A stretch of 64,000 bases of DNA, from the NCBI RefSeq assembly GCF_006838285.1, contig NZ_CP038228.1:4030001-4094000 (forward strand), read 5' to 3'. Position 1 is the stretch's first letter. The number at the start of each line of letters is the position of its first letter. A program made the translations under genes and the position numbers. Of the stretch, positions 1-9,035 are shown one piece after another. Source of the DNA: Xanthomonas translucens pv. cerealis. GTDB taxonomy: Bacteria; Pseudomonadota; Gammaproteobacteria; Xanthomonadales; Xanthomonadaceae. A model generated the notes under the pieces. It saw only the letters and a list, made by a program, of their open reading frames with translations. It was not told the origin of the DNA and ran no database searches.

Positions 1-354
1 CTGGACGTGCAGCAAGGGCCATGGCCGAGCGCCGGCTACGATGCAGTGTTCACCGCCAATACGCTGCATATCATGGGCTGGCCCGCGGTGCAGGCGTTCT
101 TCGCCGGTGTCGGCAAGCTGCTGGCCGACCGCGATGACGGCACGCTGGCGGTGTACGGGCCGTTCAACTACGGCGGCACCTTCAGCAGCGACAGCAATCG
201 CGCGTTTGACGCCTGGCTGAAGGCGCGCGATGCCGCGAGCGGGATCCGCGACTTCGAGGCGGTTGCCGCGTTGGCGCAGGCGCAGGGTCTGCTGCTGCAG
301 GAGGATGCGGCAATGCCTGCGAACAATCGCTGTCTTGTGTGGCGGCGTGGCTGA
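1..354 (+). CDS. DUF938 family SAM-dependent methyltransferase, C-terminal part
   Basis: The reading frame is open from the first base, so the N-terminal half, including the SAM-binding glycine loop, lies outside the window. The visible 117 residues carry the hallmark blocks of the DUF938 family: FTANTLHIMGW, VYGPFNYGG, SNRAFDAWL, ASGIRDFE and, close to the end, MPANNRCLVWRR. Family members are about 200 residues and are predicted class I methyltransferases of unknown substrate. The stop at 352-354 is followed by an untranslated gap of about 165 bp before the next gene on the same strand. Family assignment is firm; the substrate is not known. Confidence 0.85.
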   Translation: MDVQQGPWPSAGYDAVFTANTLHIMGWPAVQAFFAGVGKLLADRDDGTLAVYGPFNYGGTFSSDSNRAFDAWLKARDAASGIRDFEAVAALAQAQGLLLQEDAAMPANNRCLVWRRG

Positions 355-520
355 CGCGCGCCTGCAGCCGCCGTCGTTGCGAAGGCGTGACGGGACCGGG
401 GAGTGGCCTCATCGCGCGCTCACCCCGGTGGCACGGGGGATTAACCGGACCTTCGCCACTGTGCGATCACCACAGGCCGATGCAGATGGCCGGTGATCCT
501 TATCATTGCGGAGCGTTTCC

Positions 521-1303
521 ATGAGTAGCAGCAACGAAGCGCGCGATCTCAATCGCGATCCCATCTCCGGCACGCCGGGTTCGCATCCGGTCGGGGTCGG
601 CATCGGCGGCACCGCGGGCGGCGTCGCCGCCGGTGCGCTGGCCGGCACCGTGTTCGGTCCGCTCGGCACACTGATCGGCGCCGCGGTCGGCGTGGTTGCC
701 GGCGCGGCAGCGGGCAAGGGCGTGGCCGAACGCATCGATCCCACCGGCGAAGCCGAGTACTGGCGCGAGGAATACCGCCACCGCGACTACGTGAAGTCCG
801 ACTACGACTACGAGCGCGACTATGCGGCCGCCTACGGCCTCGGCCTGCAGGCGCGCGAGCAGTATCCGACCCGCAGCTGGGAAGAGAGCGAAACCGAGCT
901 GTCGCGCGATTGGGGTACGCGCCGCGGCGACTCGCGCCTGGAGTGGGAGGATGCGCGCCTGGCGGCACGCGATTCCTGGCAGCGTGCGGACACCACGTAT
1001 CGCACCTACGAGGACAGCGACCGCTACTACGCCGAGCGCTTCGACAGCGTGGGCTACCGAGATGCCGATGCCGGTTACGACGACTATCGTCCGGCCTACC
1101 GCTACGGCGTGCAGGCACGCAGCCGCTATCAGGGCCGCGACTGGGACGAGCGCCTGGAGACGGATCTGGAAAGCGGCTGGGAACGCGCCAAGGATCGTTC
1201 GCGGCTGACCTGGGCGCAGGCCAAGGCGGCGGTGCGCGAGGCCTTCCATTCGGACCGCTACCACGGGTCGGATCGCGGCACGCCGCTGGATCCGCGGGTC
1301 TGA
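521..1303 (+). CDS. Glycine-zipper protein with acidic aromatic repeats
   Basis: 260 residues, read from the ATG at 521 rather than an in-frame TTG at 506. Residues about 20-65 form an Ala/Gly-rich hydrophobic stretch with small-residue spacing (IGGTAGGVAAGALAG, LIGAAVGVVAGAAAG), typical of a glycine-zipper membrane-associated segment. The rest is hydrophilic, rich in Tyr, Arg, Asp and Glu, with two loosely repeated modules: one around YAAAYGLGLQAREQYPTRSWEE and a second around YRPAYRYGVQARSRYQGRDWDE. No catalytic motif is visible and there is no signal peptide. Proteins of this kind are annotated in xanthomonads as hypothetical or stress-related. The gene stands alone and is followed by a strong hairpin. 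Confidence 0.7.
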   Translation: MSSSNEARDLNRDPISGTPGSHPVGVGIGGTAGGVAAGALAGTVFGPLGTLIGAAVGVVAGAAAGKGVAERIDPTGEAEYWREEYRHRDYVKSDYDYERDYAAAYGLGLQAREQYPTRSWEESETELSRDWGTRRGDSRLEWEDARLAARDSWQRADTTYRTYEDSDRYYAERFDSVGYRDADAGYDDYRPAYRYGVQARSRYQGRDWDERLETDLESGWERAKDRSRLTWAQAKAAVREAFHSDRYHGSDRGTPLDPRV

Positions 1304-1310
1304 ACCGGGC

Positions 1311-1356
1311 GCATCGCCAGGCCAGGGCAAGCATGCCGCCCGATGCCTGGCGATGC
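1311..1356 (+). terminator. Hairpin after the glycine-zipper gene
   Basis: GCATCGCCAGGC at 1311-1322 pairs perfectly with GCCTGGCGATGC at 1345-1356 around a 22-base loop, eight bases after the stop codon. No U tract follows, so it is a probable 3' end or RNA-stabilising structure rather than a textbook intrinsic terminator. Confidence 0.5.
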
Positions 1357-1454
1357 ATGCGTTCCGACCTGGAAAGCTGATGCCTGCTGTCCAATCTGTA
1401 GGGGCGACTGTCTTCAGCTGCGACAAGCGCAGCGGTGAATGTTCCGAACCGGCA

Positions 1455-1710
1455 TGCAGTCGGGACTGAAGTCCCTCCCACAAGAGGCCTCGCCGCCCCG
1501 CGGTGCCCGTGGAATCCTTGTGGGAGCGACGTCAGTCGCGACGAGCGCAGCGGCGGGCCGTCCGGCTTCGGAAGTTGTCGCGGCTGAAGCCGCTCCTACA
1601 GAAATCGGGGGCCTTGCAGACAAGGCTGTGCTAGTTGCTGCTGGATTCGGACCAGCCCTGCCGTTTGAGTGCTGACAGGCGTGGGAGCGACTTCACTAGT
1701 GATGCGTCGC
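1455..1710. repeat. Cluster of dispersed xanthomonad short repeats
   Basis: The 540-bp gap 1304-1846 holds no convincing gene. It carries four copies, in both orientations, of a short dyad repeat built on GGGAGCGACTTCAGTCGCGAC: GGACTGAAGTCCCTCCCACA near 1465, TGTGGGAGCGACGTCAGTCG near 1520, GTCGCGGCTGAAGCCGCTCC near 1574, and a degenerate copy at 1681. The same family recurs at 6478, 29075, 33528, 49725 and 57241. Confidence 0.75.
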
Positions 1711-1846
1711 GCTGCATGTCAGCAGTCGTGCTCGCATTGCTTAGTCGCTGACCCCGCTCCACCAAGCGAGCACTGCCGCTGGCGGAGACGGCGCAGCACA
1801 TCGCAACAGCGCGGTCCGCGGTCCGCGATCCGCCGCCGACTCCCGA

Positions 1847-4800
1847 TCAAGCCGCCTGCACGATATGCAGCGCCTTCGGATTGCGCCAGGTCGCCAGCAG
1901 CCGTGCTTGGCGCTGCTTGGCTTCGTGCAGGTGCGCTTGCTTGACGTGGCCGTAGCCGCGGATGTGTTCCGGCACGCTGGCGATCTCCACCGCCAGCGCC
2001 AGGTTGTCGGCGCCGAGGCATTCCAGCAGCTCGCCCACGGTGCGTTCGTAGTCGGCGATCAGCTGCCGCTCGCCGCGGCGTTCTGCGCTGTAGCCGAAGA
2101 GGTCGAACGCGCTGCCGCGCAGCACGCGTAACTTGGCCAGCCACTTGAAGGCCGTGAACATCCACGGCCCGTATTCGCGCTTGAGTGCGCGGCCCTGCGC
2201 GTCCTTCCTGGCCAGCAGCGGCGGCGCCAGGTGGAAACGCAGCGAATAGGCACCGTCGAACTGCTGCTGCAGTTGGCGCTGGAAATCGCCGCTGGTGTAC
2301 AGCCGCGCCACTTCGTATTCGTCCTTGTAGGCCATGAGCTTGAACGCGTAGCGCGCCACCGCCTCGGTCAACGCGGTGGAACCTGCGGCCACACGCTGCT
2401 CGGCCTCGCGCACGCGCTCCACCAGCGCGGCGTAGCGTGCGGCGTAGTCGGCGTCCTGATAATCGACCAGGAACGCGCGGCGGCGCGCGACCAGTTCGTG
2501 CAGCGAGCGCGACAGGCGGGTGTCGTCCAGCGGCGCGTGGCCGGTGTCGACGGCGTCGCCAGCGGCGCGTGTCTGGCGCGCGTTGTGCGGATTGCGCGGC
2601 GCAGCGCTGGCGCCGCCTGCGTGGCCTTCCCATTCTCCAGGCGGCAGTTGCTGCAGCCGTTGCGCGGCAGGTTCGGCTCCGGCCGCGACACTACCGGGCA
2701 TGCCCGCAGCCTGCTGCACCGCGGCCAGGTCCAGCGCGGCCAGGCGGCCCCACGCGAAGGCCTGCTGGTTCATCGCCACCGCGGCGCCGTTGAGTTCGAT
2801 CGCGCGCATCAGCGCGGCGTACGACAGCGGCACCAGCCCCTGCTGCCAGGCATAGCCGAGCATGAACAGATTGCTGGCGATGGCGTCGCCGAGCAGCGCG
2901 GTGGCCAGTTGCGTGGCGTCGAGCAGCAAGGGCTCGCGCCCGCCCAGGGCCAGGCGCACGCCGGCGACGATGTCGGCGGCAGGGAACTGCATGTCCGGGT
3001 GCGTGGTGAAGGTGCCGGGCATCGCTTCGTAGGTGTTGAGCACCACCTGCGAGCGGTCGCCGCGCACTTTGGACAGCGCCCAGTAGTCGTTGACCACGAC
3101 CATGTCGCAGCCCAGCACCAGGTCGGCCTCGCCGGCGGCGATGCGCACCGCGTGCAGGTCCTCGGGCTGGCGCGCCAGGCGGATATGGGTGGTGACCGCG
3201 CCGCCCTTCTGCGCCAGCCCGGTCTGGTCGAGCACGCTGGCGCCCTTGCCTTCCAGGTGTCCGGCCATGCCCAACAGCGCGCCGATGGTGACCACGCCGG
3301 TGCCGCCGACGCCGGTGATCAGGATGTTCCAGGGCTGGCTCAGGTCGCTGCGGAAGCTGGGCAGCGGCAGGTCCTGCAGCAGCGTGGCCGCGTCGGCTTT
3401 GCCGCCCTTGCGCAGCGTTCCGCCGTGCACGGTGACGAAGCTGGGGCAGAAGCCGGAGATGCAGGAATAGTCCTTGTTGCAGCCGGACTGGTCGATCTGG
3501 CGCTTGCGCCCGAACTCGGTTTCCTTCGGCAGCACCGACACGCAGAAGCTCTTCTCGCCGCAATCGCCGCAGCCTTCGCAGACCAGTGAATTGACCAGCA
3601 CGCGCTTGGCCGGATCGGGCAGCTTGCCACGCTTGCGCCGGCGCCGCTTCTCGGTGGCGCAGGTCTGGTCGTAGATCAGGATGCTGGTGCCCTTGACCTC
3701 GCGCAGGCGCCTTTGCACCGTGTCCAGCTCGCTGCGGTCGTGGAATTCCACCTCGTTGGGGAACAGCTCGCGGCGCCGCGTCCACTTGCCGATGTCGTCG
3801 CTGACCAGGACGATGCTGTGCACGCCTTCGGCACGCATCTGCCGTGCGATGTCGGGCACGCTGAGGCTGCCGTCCACCGGCTGCCCGCCGGTCATCGCCA
3901 CCGCGTCGTTGTAGAGGATCTTGTAGGTGATGTTGACGCCGGCGGCGATCGATTGCCGGATCGCCAGCGAGCCGCTATGGAAATAGGTGCCGTCGCCGAG
4001 GTTCTGGAACACGTGCGGGGTGTCGGTGAACGGCGCCTGCCCGGCCCAGGTGACGCCTTCGCCGCCCATGTGGGTGAAGGTGTCGGTGGAGCGGTCCATC
4101 CACGTCACCATGTAGTGGCAGCCGATCCCGGCGAGCGCGCGCGAGCCCTCCGGCACCACGGTGGAGGTGTTGTGCGGGCAGCCGGAGCAGTAGTGCGGCA
4201 CGCGCGGGAAATTGGCGCGCGGCAAGGCCATTTCCGCTTCCTTGGCCTCCATCCAGCGCAGCCGTTGCTCGATCGATTCGGTACTGATCGCGCTCGACTG
4301 CAGCCTGCGCAGGATGCGCTTGCCGATCACCGCGGCGATGGTCGCCGGGGTCAGTTCGCCGATGGATGGCAGGATCCATTCGCCGGCCTCGTCGTACTTG
4401 CCGACGATGCTCGGGCGCGGACCGGCACTGGCCGGCCAGTTGTAGAACAGCTCCTTCATCTGCCGCTCGATGAAGGCCTTCTTCTCTTCCACCACCACGA
4501 TGTCCTCCAGCCCCTGCGCGAACGCGGCGATGCCGATCGGCTCCAGCGGCCAGGTCATGCCGACCTTGTACACGCGGATGCCGATGTCGCGGCAGGCGCG
4601 CGCGTCCAGGCCCAGGTATTCCAGCGCCTGCAGCACGTCCAGGTAGCTCTTGCCGGTGGTGACGATGCCCAGCCGCGCGTGCGGCGAATCCATCACCGTG
4701 CGATCCACGCCGTTGGCGCGGGCGAAGGCCTGCGCGGCGCCTACCGCGTAACGGTGCAGGCGCATCTCCTGGTCCAGCGGCGGATCCGGCCAGCGGATGT

Positions 4801-5560
4801 TGAGCCCGCCCGGCGGCAGTTCGAAATCCTCCGGCAGCACGATCTGCCGCGCGAACGGATCCACCTCCACCGAGGCCGAGGACTCCACCGTCTCGGCGAT
4901 GGTCTTGAAGCCGATCCAGCGCCCGGTGTAGCGGCTCATCGCCCAGCCGAGCAGGCCCAGGTCGAGGATGTCCTGCACCCCGGCCGGATTGAGTACCGGC
5001 ATCATCGCGCTGACGAATTCCTCTTCCGAGCCGTGCGGCAGGGTCGAACTGCGGCAGGCGTGGTCGTCGGCGGCCAGCGCCAGCACGCCGCCGTGGCGCG
5101 AGGTGCCCGCGGCGTTGGCGTGCTTGAACACGTCGCCGCAGCGGTCCACGCCCGGGCCCTTGCCGTACCACATCGCGTACACGCCATCCACGCGCGCGCC
5201 GGGGAACAGGTTGGTCTGCTGCGTGCCCCACACCATGGTCGCGCCCAGGTCCTCGTTGAGGCCGGGCTGGAACTTCACCCTGGCCGCGTCCAGGTGCTTG
5301 CGCGCGCGCCACAGCTCCAGGTCGAAGCCGCCCAGCGGACTGCCGCGGTAGCCGCTGACGAAGCCGCCGGTGTTCAGCCCGGCGGCACCGTCGCGCAGCT
5401 GCTGCATCAGCGGCAGGCGCACCAAGGCCTGCACCCCGGACAGGTAGATGCGGCCGTCGGTGCGGGTGTACTTGTGCTCCAGCGTATAGCCGCCATCCAC
5501 GCTGTCGGCGGCCGGTGCGGTGAGGGAAGACGGCAGACGCGGATCGGCGATGCGGTTCAT
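1847..5560 (-). CDS. Indolepyruvate ferredoxin oxidoreductase, fused alpha-gamma subunits
   Basis: 1237 residues. It oxidatively decarboxylates aryl- or 2-oxoacids such as indolepyruvate to the acyl-CoA, using thiamine diphosphate and ferredoxin. The N-terminal two thirds are the pyrimidine-binding and TPP-binding domains (GGFVSGYRGSPLGG; CSGCPHNTS; GIGCHYMVTWMDR). A ferredoxin-like cysteine cluster follows (CEGCGDCGEKSFC then SGCNKDYSCISGFC). The gamma-type domain begins at ITGVGGTGVVTIGALLG, and a C-terminal extension completes the protein. The start at 5560 (MNRIADPRLPSS) is chosen because the open frame upstream to about 6019 is not protein-like and overlaps the divergent gene at 5722. 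The stop overlaps no other gene. The exact keto-acid substrate cannot be read from sequence. Confidence 0.9.
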   Translation of the reverse strand: MNRIADPRLPSSLTAPAADSVDGGYTLEHKYTRTDGRIYLSGVQALVRLPLMQQLRDGAAGLNTGGFVSGYRGSPLGGFDLELWRARKHLDAARVKFQPGLNEDLGATMVWGTQQTNLFPGARVDGVYAMWYGKGPGVDRCGDVFKHANAAGTSRHGGVLALAADDHACRSSTLPHGSEEEFVSAMMPVLNPAGVQDILDLGLLGWAMSRYTGRWIGFKTIAETVESSASVEVDPFARQIVLPEDFELPPGGLNIRWPDPPLDQEMRLHRYAVGAAQAFARANGVDRTVMDSPHARLGIVTTGKSYLDVLQALEYLGLDARACRDIGIRVYKVGMTWPLEPIGIAAFAQGLEDIVVVEEKKAFIERQMKELFYNWPASAGPRPSIVGKYDEAGEWILPSIGELTPATIAAVIGKRILRRLQSSAISTESIEQRLRWMEAKEAEMALPRANFPRVPHYCSGCPHNTSTVVPEGSRALAGIGCHYMVTWMDRSTDTFTHMGGEGVTWAGQAPFTDTPHVFQNLGDGTYFHSGSLAIRQSIAAGVNITYKILYNDAVAMTGGQPVDGSLSVPDIARQMRAEGVHSIVLVSDDIGKWTRRRELFPNEVEFHDRSELDTVQRRLREVKGTSILIYDQTCATEKRRRRKRGKLPDPAKRVLVNSLVCEGCGDCGEKSFCVSVLPKETEFGRKRQIDQSGCNKDYSCISGFCPSFVTVHGGTLRKGGKADAATLLQDLPLPSFRSDLSQPWNILITGVGGTGVVTIGALLGMAGHLEGKGASVLDQTGLAQKGGAVTTHIRLARQPEDLHAVRIAAGEADLVLGCDMVVVNDYWALSKVRGDRSQVVLNTYEAMPGTFTTHPDMQFPAADIVAGVRLALGGREPLLLDATQLATALLGDAIASNLFMLGYAWQQGLVPLSYAALMRAIELNGAAVAMNQQAFAWGRLAALDLAAVQQAAGMPGSVAAGAEPAAQRLQQLPPGEWEGHAGGASAAPRNPHNARQTRAAGDAVDTGHAPLDDTRLSRSLHELVARRRAFLVDYQDADYAARYAALVERVREAEQRVAAGSTALTEAVARYAFKLMAYKDEYEVARLYTSGDFQRQLQQQFDGAYSLRFHLAPPLLARKDAQGRALKREYGPWMFTAFKWLAKLRVLRGSAFDLFGYSAERRGERQLIADYERTVGELLECLGADNLALAVEIASVPEHIRGYGHVKQAHLHEAKQRQARLLATWRNPKALHIVQAA

Positions 5561-5721
5561 GGCGTGCCCGTAGATGGAAGGCTGGCGCGTGCGCGGCGCA
5601 GGCCATGCACGATCCCTCGATTGTATCAGCGGCATTTTGTGAGCCCGCTCCTCGCCGCCAGCGGCGGACGCGGTTAGCATGCCGATGGGGAAGGGGACCA
5701 TCCGCCAAGGGGTTGTCAGCA

Positions 5722-6360
5722 GTGAATGCACATAGATACGCGCTGGCCGCGATGCTGGCCTGGGTGGGCACGGCCGCGGTCGACGCGCACGCGCAGGCCT
5801 TGCCCGCGCCGAAGGAGTTCTATTTCGACCAGGACCGCAGCAGCACGCGGCCGGTGGCGGCGATCGCCGGCAGTGGCGAGGCGCTGGTCGATCGTCTGGC
5901 CAGTACCGTGCAGCGCGATCCGAACGCGGTCGAGGCGCGCGCGCAGCTCGCGGCGATTGCCATGGCCGGCGGGCGCCGCACACTGGGCGAAGAACTGTAC
6001 CAGACGGCGTTGCACGCACTGAACGCCGGCGCGCCGCGTCGCCAGATCGAGTGGAACTACGGCTGGGACCTGTTGCGTGCCGGCGATCCGGCGCGCGCGC
6101 TGGCGCAATGGAGCGGCCTGGTCAACGGCCACCCGGCCGCGCCGGACTGGCTGCCGCCGACGCTGGCGTTGGTGCTGTGGCGTCTGGACCGCAAGGACGA
6201 GGCGGTGAAGTGGTATGCCGCCGGGGTGCGTACCTGGCCGGACCAGTGGGGGGCCGGCGCCGACTTCGCCAAGCTGCTGCCGGCCTGGCGCGACGACGAA
6301 CGCGCCACCCTGGCCGAAGTGCAGTCCGCCTGGCAGGCCAAGCCGCCCGCATGGCCTTGA
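5722..6360 (+). CDS. Exported TPR-like protein of unknown function
   Basis: 212 residues from a GTG start. AAGGGG at 5707-5712 is nine bases upstream, which favours this start over an in-frame TTG at 5713 and the much longer upstream frame. Residues 1-28 form a signal peptide (basic start, hydrophobic core ALAAMLAWVGTAA, cleavage near AHAQA). The mature part is helical with tetratricopeptide-like spacing (NAVEARAQLAAIAMAGG, ALNAGAPRRQIEWNYGWDLLRAGDPARALAQW, LALVLWRLDRKDEAVKWYAAGVR), so it probably scaffolds a periplasmic interaction. It is divergent from the indolepyruvate oxidoreductase gene, with 161 bp between the two start codons. No partner is evident. Confidence 0.7.
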   Translation: MNAHRYALAAMLAWVGTAAVDAHAQALPAPKEFYFDQDRSSTRPVAAIAGSGEALVDRLASTVQRDPNAVEARAQLAAIAMAGGRRTLGEELYQTALHALNAGAPRRQIEWNYGWDLLRAGDPARALAQWSGLVNGHPAAPDWLPPTLALVLWRLDRKDEAVKWYAAGVRTWPDQWGAGADFAKLLPAWRDDERATLAEVQSAWQAKPPAWP

Positions 6361-6477
6361 ACTGCGCTTGCCTCCGCGCCGCGGCCTGATTCGCCGTCAC
6401 CGCAGCTGGCGATGGCGCGGCTGGGCTACTGTAGGGTCTTTGGCCCCGATGTTGTGCGCGGTCGTCAGCTGCAGCGC

Positions 6478-6560
6478 TCCGTTCGTCGCGACTGAAGTCG
6501 CTCCTGCAAGGGCCTGCGGGAAGCCTGCTGGGCGCACTGTGGGAGGGGCTTCAGCGCCGA
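6478..6560. repeat. Two dispersed short repeats between genes
   Basis: The 315-bp gap 6361-6675 has no gene. It contains TCGTCGCGACTGAAGTCGCT at about 6484 and GTGGGAGGGGCTTCAGCGCC at about 6539, both members of the xanthomonad repeat family described at 1455. Confidence 0.7.
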
Positions 6561-6675
6561 CGCAGGGACGCTGCATACGCCAGCGCAGCCATGCCGCGCG
6601 GCGCAGGTGATCGACCGGCCTGCCGGCACGCGCATGCGATGATGCCGGTGTATCCGCCAGATTCCCGTTGTGCCG

Positions 6676-7590
6676 ATGGCTTTCGACGCGTTCGCCCTGA
6701 TCCTGGCCATGTTGGCGCTCGGCAAGCTGTTCGCGCGCCTGCGCGCGCTGCCGCCCAACACCACCGATGTGCTCAACCGCGTGGTGCTGTACCTGTGCCT
6801 GCCGGCCTCGGTGCTGCTCTACGTGCCGCGCCTGCAGCTGGACCTGGCCCTGCTCGGGCTGATGCTGACGCCGTGGCTGCTGACCGGCGTCACCGTGCTC
6901 GCGGCGCTGGCGTTGCGCCGGCCGCTGCGCCTGCACCGCGACCAGTATGCGGCCCTGCTGCTGTGCGTGGCGTTGGGCAATTCCAGCTTCATCGGCTATC
7001 CGATGGTGCGCGCGCTGCTCGGCGAGGCGGCGCTGCCGTATGCGGTGGTCTACGACCAGTTCGGTACCTTCGTGCTGCTGTCCAGCTTCGGCCTGTATGT
7101 GCTGGCCCGCTACAGCGGCGAGACGCCGCCGACGCTGCGGCAGACGCTGCTGCGCATGGCCCGGTTCCCGCCGCTGTGGGCGCTGGCGTTCGCGCTGACG
7201 TTGATGCCCGCGCAGTCGCCGGCATGGATCGCCTCGGGCCTGCAGCACCTGGCCGACGCGATGTTGCCGCTGGTGATGCTGGCCGTCGGTTTCTCGATCC
7301 AGCTGCGGCTGCCGCGCGAGGAACTGAAGCCGCTCGCCGCCGGCCTGCTGCTGAAGCTGCTGCTGTTGCCGGCGCTGGCCTGGCCGCTGTCGTGGGCGCT
7401 TGGCCTGCGCGGGCAGCTGCTGCAGGCCAACGTGCTCGAATCGGCGATGCCGACGATGATCACCGCCGCCGCGCTGGCGATCTCCCACCGGCTGGCGCCG
7501 CGGCTGGCGGCGGCGCTGGTCGGCTACGGCATCCTGCTGTCGCTGGTCACCTTGCCGGCCTGGGCGTGGCTACTGGGGGCGCTTCCGTAA
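6676..7590 (+). CDS. AEC family transporter (auxin efflux carrier type)
   Basis: 304 residues, almost entirely hydrophobic, with about ten predicted transmembrane helices in two halves, as in the AEC/BART superfamily. The central loop FIGYPMVRALLGEAALPYAVVYDQFGTFVLLSSFG matches the conserved N-x-x-F-I-G-x-P-M block of these carriers (LGNSSFIGYPMV). The second half carries ESAMPTMITAAALA, the usual late motif. ATG at 6676 is preferred to an in-frame GTG at 6670. Members export small organic acids or auxin-like compounds; the substrate here is unknown. The gene stands alone with repeats on its left. Confidence 0.8.
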   Translation: MAFDAFALILAMLALGKLFARLRALPPNTTDVLNRVVLYLCLPASVLLYVPRLQLDLALLGLMLTPWLLTGVTVLAALALRRPLRLHRDQYAALLLCVALGNSSFIGYPMVRALLGEAALPYAVVYDQFGTFVLLSSFGLYVLARYSGETPPTLRQTLLRMARFPPLWALAFALTLMPAQSPAWIASGLQHLADAMLPLVMLAVGFSIQLRLPREELKPLAAGLLLKLLLLPALAWPLSWALGLRGQLLQANVLESAMPTMITAAALAISHRLAPRLAAALVGYGILLSLVTLPAWAWLLGALP

Positions 7591-7668
7591 GCAAGGGGTG
7601 CAAGCGCGGCCGGGCGTTACCGGGAATGCCAGGTCGGGGTTGAATTCCTCCTGCAAAAACGCGGCTCC

Positions 7669-7785
7669 TCAATTCGCCGACACCGTACGCTCGCGTGCCC
7701 ATTCGTGCAGTGTCTTCATCTGTTCGGCCATCATCACCGACAGCGGCCGCGTGCCGCGCAGTTCCTGCAGCGGCAGCTCGCTCAT
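7669..7785 (-). CDS. Small protein, 38 residues, unknown function
   Basis: A short open frame running [16 protein letters not shown] to [12 protein letters not shown]. It is charged, with an amphipathic helix around [19 protein letters not shown], and has no membrane segment. It lies in the 320-bp gap between the AEC carrier and parA and is divergent from parA. The ribosome-binding region is weak. I do not recognise a family. It is listed because the composition is protein-like and nothing else occupies the gap, but it could be chance. Confidence 0.4.
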   Translation of the reverse strand: MSELPLQELRGTRPLSVMMAEQMKTLHEWARERTVSAN

Positions 7786-7910
7786 GGGCGAGCCGTTGCC
7801 GTGGGGCCGCCACGATAGCAACGTGGCCGGCCCGCCCACCACGCGTTGACTACCGGCCAACGTGGGGCCGGTGTACGCTGCGGCCTCTTCTTTCCGGAAG
7901 CGAGGCGCGC

Positions 7911-8543
7911 ATGAAGACGATCCTGGTGGCCGGCTCCAAGGGCGGCGTGGGCAAGACCACGATTGCCACGCACCTGGCCGCGTACTACGCGCTGGCCGGC
8001 AAGCGTACGGTGCTGGCCGATGCCGATCCGCAGGGCTCCTCGACCCGCTGGGCCGAGCGCCGCGCCGGCCTGGACAGCGCGGTGCTGCCGATCGACGCCA
8101 GCCGCAAACGCAATTGGCGCGCGGCGCTACCGGACGACACCCAGCGGGTGATCATCGACGGCGCCGCCGGCGCCATGGCCGAGGATCTGGCCCAGTTCCT
8201 GGACGAGGCCGATGCGGTGGTGGTGCCGGTGATGCCGTCGGCGCTGGACATCGAGGCCACCGTCGGCTTCCTCAACACCCTGGCCAAGGTGCCGCGGGTG
8301 CACCAGCGCAAGTTGCCGGTGGGGTTGGTGATCAACCGCAGCAAGCCGTGGACCCACGCCGCGCAACAGGCGCTGGAGATGCTCGGCGGCTGGCCGTATC
8401 CGGTGCTGGCGCAGCTGCGCGACAGCCAGGCCTATGTGGTGCTGGTCGGCCTCGGCCGCAGCCTGTTCGACTACCGTTCTGCCCAGGTGCGCGATCACCA
8501 GCAGGACTGGGAACCCTTGCTCAAGTGGCTCAAGAAGGCCTGA
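7911..8543 (+). CDS. ParA-family ATPase (orphan, MinD/ParA-like)
   Basis: 210 residues from ATG 7911, with GAGG five bases upstream. The deviant Walker A motif KGGVGKTT lies at residues 10-17. The switch aspartates are in [17 protein letters not shown], and the Walker B region is [11 protein letters not shown]. The length fits the short, solo ParA class rather than the long chromosomal Soj type, and no ParB gene follows, so it probably positions a cargo other than the chromosome. The next gene starts three bases after the stop, which indicates co-transcription with sixA. Confidence 0.85.
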   Translation: MKTILVAGSKGGVGKTTIATHLAAYYALAGKRTVLADADPQGSSTRWAERRAGLDSAVLPIDASRKRNWRAALPDDTQRVIIDGAAGAMAEDLAQFLDEADAVVVPVMPSALDIEATVGFLNTLAKVPRVHQRKLPVGLVINRSKPWTHAAQQALEMLGGWPYPVLAQLRDSQAYVVLVGLGRSLFDYRSAQVRDHQQDWEPLLKWLKKA

Positions 8544-8546
8544 CCG

Positions 8547-9035
8547 ATGACCATCGTCCTGCGTGAAGTGATCCTGCTGCGCCATGCCCATGCCGAACCG
8601 GCCGATACCGGCCAGGCCGATGTCGACCGGCCGCTGTCGCCGCACGGCCTGGCCGAGGCCGAAGCCGCCGGGCGCTGGCTGCTGGAGCAGCGGCTGGTGC
8701 CCGACCGGGTGCTGTGCTCGCCGGCGCGGCGCGCGCGCGAAACCCTGGAAGCGGTGCTGGAGCTGACCGGCTATGTCGAGCAGCGTCTGGAGCCGCGGGC
8801 CTACGAGGCCACCTCCGGCACCCTGGCCGCGCTGTTGGACGAGCACCGCGACGTCGAGCGCCTGCTGCTGGTCGGTCACAACCCCGGCCTGGAACAGCTG
8901 GCGGCGCTGATGCACAGCGGCCAGTCCGGCGACTACCGCGGCATGCCCACCGCCAGCGTGGTGGTGCTGACGGTGCCGCAGGACGCGGCGATCGAGCCGG
9001 GCGTGGCGCGACTGACCGCATTCTGGTGGCCCTGA
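8547..9035 (+). CDS. sixA: SixA-type phosphohistidine phosphatase
   Basis: 162 residues of the histidine phosphatase superfamily. The catalytic motif RHAHAE lies near the N-terminus (residues about 11-16, replacing the classic RHG), with the second histidine in LLLVGHNPGLEQL and the conserved arginines in CSPARRARETLE. SixA proteins remove phosphate from phosphohistidine on phosphorelay or phosphotransferase proteins in the cytoplasm. It sits tightly behind parA, and its stop is overlapped by the start of the following lipoprotein gene, so the three genes look like one transcript. The physiological target is not evident. Confidence 0.85.
   Translation: MTIVLREVILLRHAHAEPADTGQADVDRPLSPHGLAEAEAAGRWLLEQRLVPDRVLCSPARRARETLEAVLELTGYVEQRLEPRAYEATSGTLAALLDEHRDVERLLLVGHNPGLEQLAALMHSGQSGDYRGMPTASVVVLTVPQDAAIEPGVARLTAFWWP

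Noticed and set aside
3713..5677. Long plus-strand open frame opposite the oxidoreductase gene
   Set aside because: It is an antisense shadow created by high-GC codon use, with His/Val/Arg-rich, motif-free translation.
1847..6019. Open frame of 1390 residues extending the indolepyruvate oxidoreductase upstream
   Set aside because: The part above 5560 is Arg/Pro-rich with no similarity to the family and overlaps the signal-peptide gene at 5722 on the other strand.
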